Below are positions 58,246 through 64,000 of a stretch of 64,000 bases of DNA, one piece after another; within the stretch, counting starts at the first letter, position 1, and each line of letters opens with the position of its first letter. Origin of the DNA: Rhodoplanes sp963712435 (GTDB taxonomy: Bacteria; Pseudomonadota; Alphaproteobacteria; Rhizobiales; Xanthobacteraceae); assembly GCA_963712435.1 (NCBI GenBank), contig CAVQIB010000010.1:62001-126000 (forward strand), in the 5' to 3' direction. A program made the translations under genes and the position numbers. The notes beneath the pieces were generated by a model. The model searched no databases, was not told the DNA's origin, and saw only the letters and a program-made list of their open reading frames with translations.

Positions 58246-59531
58246 CCGAAGACTGGCTTTCGCTCGTCGTCATCCTGATCTGCTTGGCGCTGGCGTTCTT
58301 TTTCTCCGCAAGCGAGACGGCGCTCACCGGCTTTTCCCGAGCCCGCATGCTGCGTCTGGAAAAGACCGGCAACACCCGCGCCGCGCTCGTCAACCGCCTC
58401 ATCGAGCGGCGCGAGCGGATGATCGGCGCGATCCTCACCGGCAACAATGTCGTCAACATTTTCGCATCCGCGCTGATCACCGGAATCCTGCTCGCCTGGC
58501 TGGGCGATGTCGGCGTTCTCTACGCCACCGCGATCATGACGGTGATCACCGTCGTGTTCACCGAGGTGCTGCCGAAGACGCTGGCGATCAATGCGCCGGA
58601 TCGCGTCGCGCTCCTGGTGGTCCGGCCGGTTTCGCTGGTGGTGCGCCTGCTCGGACCGATGCTCGTGGGCATCGAGGCGACCGTTCGGTGGATTCTCGGC
58701 GCATTCGGCGTGAATGTCGCGGTCGACCCGGCCTTTCTGTCCGCGCACGAGGAGCTGCGCGGCGCCGTCGATCTCCTGCATCGCGCGGGCAGCGTCGAGA
58801 AGACCGACCGCGACATGCTCGGCGGACTGCTCGATCTGCGCGAACTGACGGTCGCCGACGTCATGATTCATCGCACCGATGTCGTCACGGCGAACGCCGC
58901 CGATCCGCCGCCCAAAATCCTGGAAGAGGTTCTGTCGCGGCCGGTCACCCGTCTCCCGCTGTGGCAGACGACGCCCGAGAACATCGTCGGCATCCTGCAC
59001 GTGCAGGACCTGTTCCGGGCGATGCACGCGGCCGGCAGCGATGCGGCGAAGATCGACGTGATGACGCTCGCGCGGCCGGCCTGGTTCGTGCCCGAGACGC
59101 GGCCGCTCACCGAGCAGCTCAAGGCGTTTCGCCGGCGCAAGACGCCCTTCGCCGTGGTCGTCGACGAGTACGGCGAGATGATGGGAATCGTCACGATCGA
59201 GGACATTCTGGAGGAGATCGTCGGCGATATCGCCGACGAGCGCGACGTGCAGGTCGCAGGCGTGCGGCTGTTGCCGGACGGCTCGGTCAATGTCGACGGC
59301 GGGGTGCCGATCCGCGATCTCAACCGCGCCATGGACTGGAACCTGCCCGACGACGACGCAACCACCATCGCCGGCCTCGTCATTCATGAAGCGCGATCGA
59401 TCCCGGAGCCCGGCCAGAGCTTCACCTTCCACGGTTTCCGCTTCCAAATCCTGCGCAAGCAGCGCAACCGCATCACCTCGCTGCGCATCACGCCGCTGAT
59501 CCGTCGTCTGCCGCCGCCGCGGTCGGCCTGA
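58239..59531 (+). CDS. CNNM/CorC-type membrane protein with CBS domains
   Basis: 430 residues. An N-terminal DUF21 transmembrane domain (LVVILICLALAFFFSASETA, LTGNNVVNIFASALITGILL, TEVLPKTLAI) is followed by a CBS pair (VADVMIHRTDVVTANAAD, GILHVQDLFRAM; TPFAVVVDEYGEMMGIVTIE) and a C-terminal CorC-HlyC domain (NVDGGVPIRDLNRAMDWNL). The family moves or senses Mg2+/Co2+; the substrate here is inferred. ATG 58239 overlaps the aroB end, a gene order seen across Rhizobiales. Confidence 0.9.
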   Translation: MLTEDWLSLVVILICLALAFFFSASETALTGFSRARMLRLEKTGNTRAALVNRLIERRERMIGAILTGNNVVNIFASALITGILLAWLGDVGVLYATAIMTVITVVFTEVLPKTLAINAPDRVALLVVRPVSLVVRLLGPMLVGIEATVRWILGAFGVNVAVDPAFLSAHEELRGAVDLLHRAGSVEKTDRDMLGGLLDLRELTVADVMIHRTDVVTANAADPPPKILEEVLSRPVTRLPLWQTTPENIVGILHVQDLFRAMHAAGSDAAKIDVMTLARPAWFVPETRPLTEQLKAFRRRKTPFAVVVDEYGEMMGIVTIEDILEEIVGDIADERDVQVAGVRLLPDGSVNVDGGVPIRDLNRAMDWNLPDDDATTIAGLVIHEARSIPEPGQSFTFHGFRFQILRKQRNRITSLRITPLIRRLPPPRSA

Positions 59532-59558
59532 CAGAACTTCCCCGACCATGGGTGGGAA

Positions 59559-60755
59559 ATGGTGGCGACGCACGCCGAGGAAGAACACATCGTGGTCTGG
59601 CGCGCGGCTCTGTCGGCGCTGTGCACCGGCCTGATCGGGATCGGCTTCGCCCGCTTCGCCTATACGCCGCTGATTCCGGCCTTGGTCGCCGAGCAGTGGT
59701 TTTCGCCGGCGCAGGCGGCCTATCTCGGGGCGGCCAATCTCGCGGGCTATCTCCTGGGCGCGCTGCTCGCCGGGAAGATGACCGCAATCGCTTCCGGCGT
59801 CAGCGTGCTGCGCGCGATGATGCTCGTTGCGACCGCCTCGTTCTTTGCCTGCGCCTTTCCCCTGCCCTTCGCGTGGTTCTTCGCCTGGCGCTTCGCTGCG
59901 GGTTTCGCCGGCGCCGTGCTGATGGTGCTTGCCGCGCTCGCCGTTCTGCCGCATGTGCCGGCGGGGCAGCGCGGCCGGGTCGGCGGCGCGATCTTCACCG
60001 GCGTCGGCCTCGGCGTCGCCGCGTCCGGGACCCTCGTTCCCTTGCTGATGCGGCTCGGCTTGAGCGAGACCTGGCTCTGCTTCGGGTTCGTCTCGCTTAT
60101 CCTGACGATGGTGGGGTGGACCGGCTGGCCGCGCGATCACGCGCCGCGCCCCGGCGTCGGACCTATCCCCGCGGCCGGACCGAAACCGCGCTTCAGCCGT
60201 GCGCTCTGGGTGCTTTGCGCCGAATACGCGCTCAATGCTTTCGGCCTCGTCCCGCACATGGTGTTCCTGGTCGACTTCATTGCGCGCGGGCTCGGACGCG
60301 GGCTGGAAGCCGGCGGGTTCTATTGGACGATATTCGGTCTCGGGGCCGTCGCGGGTCCGCTGCTTGCGGGAGCGATCGCCGACCGCGTCGGCTTCCGGCG
60401 AACGCTGCGGGCGGCGTTGCTCGTGCAGGCTGTGGCCATTGCTCTCCTTGCAGTTTCGGACCGGCCGGCCGCACTCCTGACATCGAGCGCCGTGGTCGGC
60501 CTGTTCGTCCCGGGCGTGGTGCCGCTGGTGCTTGGCCGCATGCACGAACTGGTGCACGACGCGCGCGCGCGCCAGGCGGCGTGGAGCTGGTGCACGACCG
60601 CCTTCGCTATCGGTCAGGCGGTCGCAGCGTACGGCTTTTCCTATTTGTTCGCGCAGACTGGCGGGGCCTACGCCCTGCTGTTCGCGTTGGGCGCGGCGGC
60701 GCTGCTCATCGCCTTTGTCCTCGATGTCGCCCAAGGCGCAGAGGGGCCGCGCTAG
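59559..60755 (+). CDS. MFS transporter, YbfB/YjiJ family
   Basis: 398 residues, 12 predicted helices. The start ALCTGLIGIGFARFAYTPLI with the FARFAYTP motif is diagnostic of the YbfB/YjiJ group. Other helices include LGAANLAGYLLGALLAGKMT and AAGFAGAVLMVLAALAVLPH. GAIADRVGFRRTLRAALLVQ is the loop 8-9 MFS signature. Substrate unknown; likely proton-driven export or uptake of a small molecule. It starts 28 bases after the CorC-type gene. Confidence 0.85.
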   Translation: MVATHAEEEHIVVWRAALSALCTGLIGIGFARFAYTPLIPALVAEQWFSPAQAAYLGAANLAGYLLGALLAGKMTAIASGVSVLRAMMLVATASFFACAFPLPFAWFFAWRFAAGFAGAVLMVLAALAVLPHVPAGQRGRVGGAIFTGVGLGVAASGTLVPLLMRLGLSETWLCFGFVSLILTMVGWTGWPRDHAPRPGVGPIPAAGPKPRFSRALWVLCAEYALNAFGLVPHMVFLVDFIARGLGRGLEAGGFYWTIFGLGAVAGPLLAGAIADRVGFRRTLRAALLVQAVAIALLAVSDRPAALLTSSAVVGLFVPGVVPLVLGRMHELVHDARARQAAWSWCTTAFAIGQAVAAYGFSYLFAQTGGAYALLFALGAAALLIAFVLDVAQGAEGPR

Positions 60756-61144
60756 TAGTGTTGTGGAATTGACGCTCGCCCTTTCAGCGATTTCGCTTCG
60801 ACCTCGCCGGGATGAATTCGGCCCGCGCATTCCGCATCTCGATTCCGTATTGCGGAATTCACTGTCGCGCGCATCGACCCGACCTCGCCGCCTGGCTGAC
60901 CGGAGGTCGCGCAAAGGCCCATCATTGCCCGCAACGGAAACCCTTGCCACAAGCGGCAAAGGGCAATCGCCGCCGCTCCGAGCGGCATGGGCCGCTAAGG
61001 CTCGATGTGCAGCTTCCGATTGAACATGGCCACGGCGGCGGGAGGCGCGCCGTTGCAAGAGCCTCGGGGCGCACAGCGAGTTACAGGCCGGGTAACGCTA
61101 GCGGCGCGCCGCAGAGGTTTCGCGCGGGAGCGCCGTAGGGCTAG
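60756..61144. other. Convergent intergenic region with a 17-bp palindrome, no gene
   Basis: A 389-base space between the plus-strand MFS gene and the minus-strand H-NS gene. It contains ATTCCG-TATTG-CGGAAT (60842-60858), a perfect palindrome of six-base arms, with a second ATTCCGCAT half at about 60829. This looks like operators of IclR-type regulators. No reading frame with coding features and no RNA gene was recognised. Confidence 0.45.
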
Positions 61145-61513
61145 TCACTGCTGCTTAGCACGCGCTTTCCGCGGCCGGCGCGCCGCCTTTTCAATGAGGA
61201 AATCCTCCAGCGTCTTGCCTTCCTTCAATGCGGCGGAAAGCCAGCGCGGCTGCGCGCCGCGTCCGGCCCAGGTTTCTCCCTCGGGGCCGCGGTATTTGGG
61301 AGGGACCTTGCGGCCTTTCATGGCGCTCGTCCGGCGCGAATTGCCGGCGCCCCGTGCAGCCCCACCGCCGCGCGGGCCGCGTCTATTGTCGGATCCAAGG
61401 AGAGAAAGCTGCTTCTCCAGATCGCGTCGCTTTTCGATTAGGCGCTTATCTATCTCGCCGCGCAGGGCCAGCAATGCGTCTACATCGAGGGTTTTGATAT
61501 TAATGCCGGCCAT
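61145..61513 (-). CDS. H-NS-family DNA-binding protein (HvrA-like)
   Basis: 122 residues. The N-terminal coiled coil for dimerisation is LDVDALLALRGEIDKRLIEK through RRDLEKQLSLLG; a basic Gly/Arg linker follows; the C-terminal DNA-binding motif is PPKYRGPEGETWAGRGAQPR and WL, matching the H-NS pattern P.Y....G.TW.GRG..P.W with the minor-groove GRG hook. ATG 61513 is chosen because GGAG lies six bases before it. The basic tail ARRPRKARAKQQ is typical of alphaproteobacterial members. It probably silences A+T-rich or accessory DNA. Confidence 0.9.
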   Translation of the reverse strand: MAGINIKTLDVDALLALRGEIDKRLIEKRRDLEKQLSLLGSDNRRGPRGGGAARGAGNSRRTSAMKGRKVPPKYRGPEGETWAGRGAQPRWLSAALKEGKTLEDFLIEKAARRPRKARAKQQ

Positions 61514-61779
61514 ATCGGCCTCCATGAATCGGGGGTGATGTGTGCATATACATCTATCGAGCGGTTTTCGCAAAGCGAGATAGACCGAGCAAGGTTGTAA
61601 TCAACAAAAGGTTCACGCCCTGGATCAATTTCCGTTTCGTTCCGAGATTGTTCGCCTTCCTTATCTTTTCTTCTTCGACCTTTCTCCGGCGGCTTGTTAT
61701 TTTCGTCCAACCCCCGATCTCATGTTCTTTGGCGGCCGATCAGAAAACGCATAAGCAACAAACCTTGCAGGGAGAAACG

Positions 61780-62778
61780 ATGAAGCGCCGAGACCTTCTC
61801 AAGGGCGGGCTCAGCCTGCCGCTTTTGTCCGCTTCAGCGCTGGAATGGGCCACGCCCGTATTGGCGCAGCAGGATTGGCCCACGCGCGCCATCACCATGA
61901 TCGTACCGTTCCCGCCCGGTGGGCAGGCGGACCTGGCGGCACGCCCGATCGCAGCCGCGCTCGATAAAATACTCGGCCGTCCCGTCGTCGTCGACAATCG
62001 GGCCGGCGGCGGCGGCGGTTCGGTCGGCAATGCGGCCGCCGCCCGCGCCAATCCCGACGGCTACACATTGCTGCTGACGTTGTCCTCGCTCGCGGTGCTT
62101 CCCGAGGCCGATCGCCTGTTCGGGCGCCAGCCTACCTACGAGGTCGCGCAGCTTCTCCCGATCGCGCGCATTCTCGCCGATCCGACCATGCTCGCCGTGC
62201 CGGCGTCGGCCCCGTGGAAAACGCTGCGCGACTTCGTCGAGGACGCCAAGAAACGGCCGGGCGAAATCCCCTACGGCTCATCGGGCCCCTATGGCACGCT
62301 GCATGTCGCGATGGAGATGTTCGCCGCCTCGGCGGGAATCAAGCTCCTGCATGTGCCGTTCCGCGGCGCCGGACCCGCCCTGACCGGTCTGCTCTCCCAA
62401 TCGGTGGAAGCGCTCGCCTCTGCGCCCGGCGTGCTGAAGCCGCAGGTCGAGGACGGCAAGCTGCGCATTCTCGCCTGCTGGGGCGCCGAGCGGGTCGCGA
62501 GTTTCCCGGATGTCCCGACCTTCAAGGAGCTCGGTTATCCCGACGTGGAGTTCTATATCTGGGCCGGCGTGTTTTCGCCGCGCGGCCTGCCGGATCCGAT
62601 CACGTCCCGCTTGCGCGCGGCGATCGGCGAGGCGATGCGCAGCCCGGAGGTGATCAGGACGTTCGAAACCGCCGGCAGCCCCCCCGCCTATCAGGACGCG
62701 CCCGAGTTCGCGCGCTTTGTCGAGACGGATAGCCAGCGCCTCATCGCCGCAGTGCAAAAGATCGGCAAAGTCGGTTAA
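61780..62778 (+). CDS. Bug-family tripartite tricarboxylate transporter receptor
   Basis: 332 residues. Leader MKRRDLLKGGLSLPLLSASA with a twin-arginine-like RRDLLK, cut near VLAQQDWP. The mature protein has WPTRAITMIVPFPPGGQADL, PVVVDNRAGGGGGSVGNAAA, and the family hinge GTLHVAMEMFAASAGIKLLH. Bug proteins bind carboxylates or amides in the periplasm. No membrane TctA/TctB genes are near, which is usual for the family. Preceded by GCAGGGAGAAACG. It is 44 bases before an FAH-family gene, suggesting uptake of an aromatic or ketoacid substrate degraded next. Confidence 0.9.
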   Translation: MKRRDLLKGGLSLPLLSASALEWATPVLAQQDWPTRAITMIVPFPPGGQADLAARPIAAALDKILGRPVVVDNRAGGGGGSVGNAAAARANPDGYTLLLTLSSLAVLPEADRLFGRQPTYEVAQLLPIARILADPTMLAVPASAPWKTLRDFVEDAKKRPGEIPYGSSGPYGTLHVAMEMFAASAGIKLLHVPFRGAGPALTGLLSQSVEALASAPGVLKPQVEDGKLRILACWGAERVASFPDVPTFKELGYPDVEFYIWAGVFSPRGLPDPITSRLRAAIGEAMRSPEVIRTFETAGSPPAYQDAPEFARFVETDSQRLIAAVQKIGKVG

Positions 62779-62822
62779 AGCGCACCTGCATCCGATCCTT
62801 AGTCGAGCTTGGGACCGACCCG

Positions 62823-63686
62823 ATGAAGTTTGCCACTTTCTCCCTCCGCGGAACCAGTCGGGTCGGCATTGTCGACGAAGCCCGCGGCCGCATTCGGCCG
62901 GTAAGCGGCGTCGGCGACATGCTCGACCTGATTGAAAGCTACGATGAGGTCGCGCCGCGCCTCGCAAACGGCGAAGACGACCTATCGCTCGCGGACGTCA
63001 AACTGCTTGCCCCGATACCATTGCCACGCCGCAACATCTTCTGCGTCGGAAAGAACTACCGCGACCACGCCGTGGAGTTCTCGCGCAGCGGCTTCGAGGC
63101 GGGCGCGGCGAAAGGGGCGGAGATCGACGAGTATCCGGCGGTGTTCACCAAGCCGCCCAGCGCCGTGATCGGCCCGGAAGCGACGGTTCAGCTTCACCCG
63201 CAGGCGACGTCGAGCGTCGACTACGAGGCGGAGCTGGCGGTTGTGATCGGCGTCCGTGGCCGCGACATCGACAAGGAAGACGCCTTGCGCCACGTCTTCG
63301 GCTACACCATCGTCAACGACGTGACCGCGCGCGATCGCCAGCGCAAGCACAAGCAATGGTTTCTCGGCAAAGCCCTCGACACCTTTTGCCCGATGGGCCC
63401 CTGGATAACGACCGCCGACGAGATCGATCCGCAAAACCTCGCCGTGAAATGCTGGGTCAATGGCGAACTCCGACAGAACGGGAATACACGCGATCTGATT
63501 TTCGACATACCGAGCCTGATTGCGATCATCTCCGCGGGGTTGACGCTCGTGCCCGGCGACATCATCGCCACCGGGACGCCGGCCGGCGTCGGCATCGGCC
63601 GCGATCCCCCGCTTTTCTTGAAGGATGGCGACGTCGTTTCCATTTCGATCAGCGGAATAGGAACCTTGACAAACCCCTTCGCCTGA
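62823..63686 (+). CDS. Fumarylacetoacetate hydrolase-family enzyme
   Basis: 287 residues. N-terminal small domain (MKFATFSLRGTSRVGIVDEA) and the FAH catalytic fold: PRRNIFCVGKNYRDHAVEFS, metal ligands Glu-x-Glu in SVDYEAELAVVIG and Asp in GYTIVNDVTARDRQ, then WFLGKALDTFCPMGPWI and the C-terminal GDIIATGTPAGVG. Members are acylpyruvases, 2-hydroxyhepta-diene-dioate isomerases or oxaloacetate decarboxylases; the exact reaction is not determined. Probably co-transcribed with the Bug receptor. Confidence 0.9.
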   Translation: MKFATFSLRGTSRVGIVDEARGRIRPVSGVGDMLDLIESYDEVAPRLANGEDDLSLADVKLLAPIPLPRRNIFCVGKNYRDHAVEFSRSGFEAGAAKGAEIDEYPAVFTKPPSAVIGPEATVQLHPQATSSVDYEAELAVVIGVRGRDIDKEDALRHVFGYTIVNDVTARDRQRKHKQWFLGKALDTFCPMGPWITTADEIDPQNLAVKCWVNGELRQNGNTRDLIFDIPSLIAIISAGLTLVPGDIIATGTPAGVGIGRDPPLFLKDGDVVSISISGIGTLTNPFA

Positions 63687-63875
63687 GCGTCGCCGGCGCT
63701 CGCGTTCCCTTGATGCGCCGGTTCGGATGAACGGACGGGCTCCGTCGCTCGGGCGCGACGTCCGCGCACGCAAGCCAAAAATTGCGGCTCGCCGCCGCGA
63801 CAACCGGCTATCGGCGGACCCGTTCTATCTGTAAGGAGGTGCTCAGAAGACAATCATCGGGGGCCTTGCTGCGTG

Positions 63876-64000
63876 ATGCTGTCGAGCGATCATCCCCAGC
63901 GGTTCGAGCTGAACAACGAGGTTCACGCCCGCCCGCCCGTGGCGCTGAGCGCGCCAGTAAGCATCTCCTATATTGCGCTGTTCTCGAACTGGTCGCAGCG
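63876..64000 (+). CDS. DUF3422 family protein, N-terminal part (cut by window end)
   Basis: Only 41 codons are in the window: MLSSDHPQRFELNNEVHARP, then PVALSAPVSISYIALFSNWS. H-P-x-R-F-x-L-N-N-E-V-H-A-R-P-P is the conserved opening of DUF3422, a family of about 430 residues with C-terminal membrane helices and unknown role. A GTG directly before (63873) is an alternative start; TAAGGAGG lies about 40 bases upstream, which is too far to decide. Confidence 0.75.
   Translation, partial: MLSSDHPQRFELNNEVHARPPVALSAPVSISYIALFSNWSQ

Noticed and set aside
58023..61058. A 1011-codon open frame on the minus strand
   Set aside because: It lies opposite aroB, the CorC-type gene and the MFS gene, all with clear domains. 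The translation is Arg/Asp/His-rich without any fold, as expected for the complement of GC-rich codons.

Overview
The window is GC-rich (roughly two-thirds G+C) chromosomal DNA from an alphaproteobacterium, most likely the order Hyphomicrobiales (Rhizobiales), near Bradyrhizobium / Xanthobacteraceae. The evidence is gene content and neighbourhoods: an ethylmalonyl-CoA-pathway hydratase next to sdhCDAB, xerD and aroK-aroB-CorC in one neighbourhood, nth beside a DUF2244 gene, an H-NS-like HvrA protein, a Bug/TTT solute receptor, and small conserved Rhizobiales hypotheticals. Intergenic spaces carry two families of GC-rich repeats with inverted halves. I see no insertion sequence, prophage, CRISPR array or replication origin.

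Layout. 0-3 kb: a GntR/FCD regulator and a Ser/Thr kinase fused to a universal stress domain. 3-10 kb: a Pro/Ala-rich membrane protein, a PPOX-fold and a VOC protein, then mch-sdhC-sdhD-sdhA-sdhB on the minus strand. 10-18 kb: GNAT, macrodomain, cobS, tsaC/sua5, tRNA-Pro(CGG), a K+/H+ antiporter, small secreted proteins, SemiSWEET, a hydrolase. 18-26 kb: orphan hisE, YqaA, a COG4091 dehydrogenase, cupin, a remnant of a RuBisCO-like protein, two acyl-CoA hydratase-type genes, an MsbA-type ABC exporter, lptF. 26-34 kb: a tandem glycine riboswitch with gcvP, then nth, DUF2244, an AraC-MGMT fusion and phaC.

34.5-51.6 kb is one long minus-strand uptake-hydrogenase locus: hybO-hybA-hybB-hybC (group 1c-like [NiFe] hydrogenase), then hupD, hupF, hupJ, hupK, hypA, hypB, hypF, hypC, hypD, hypE, hypX, hupE and a secreted FmdE-like gene. 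Most junctions overlap by a few bases. Its upstream region holds an FNR/FixK-type palindrome and a divergently transcribed mono-haem cytochrome c. The likely circuit is oxygen-regulated H2 oxidation into the quinone pool, with nickel supplied by HupE/HypA/His-rich HypB and CO by HypX. 52-60 kb: xerD, a kinase-regulator-Spy module, aroK, aroB, a CorC-type protein, an MFS carrier. 61-64 kb: H-NS-like protein, Bug receptor, FAH-family enzyme, start of a DUF3422 gene.

Many core genes (sdhA-D, mch, cobS, aroK, xerD, most hyp/hyb genes) are split by one- or two-base indels while about 22 kb (15.2-37.4 kb) is clean. Since these hit housekeeping genes whose other frames continue the same protein, I treat them as likely assembly errors and give whole-gene spans.
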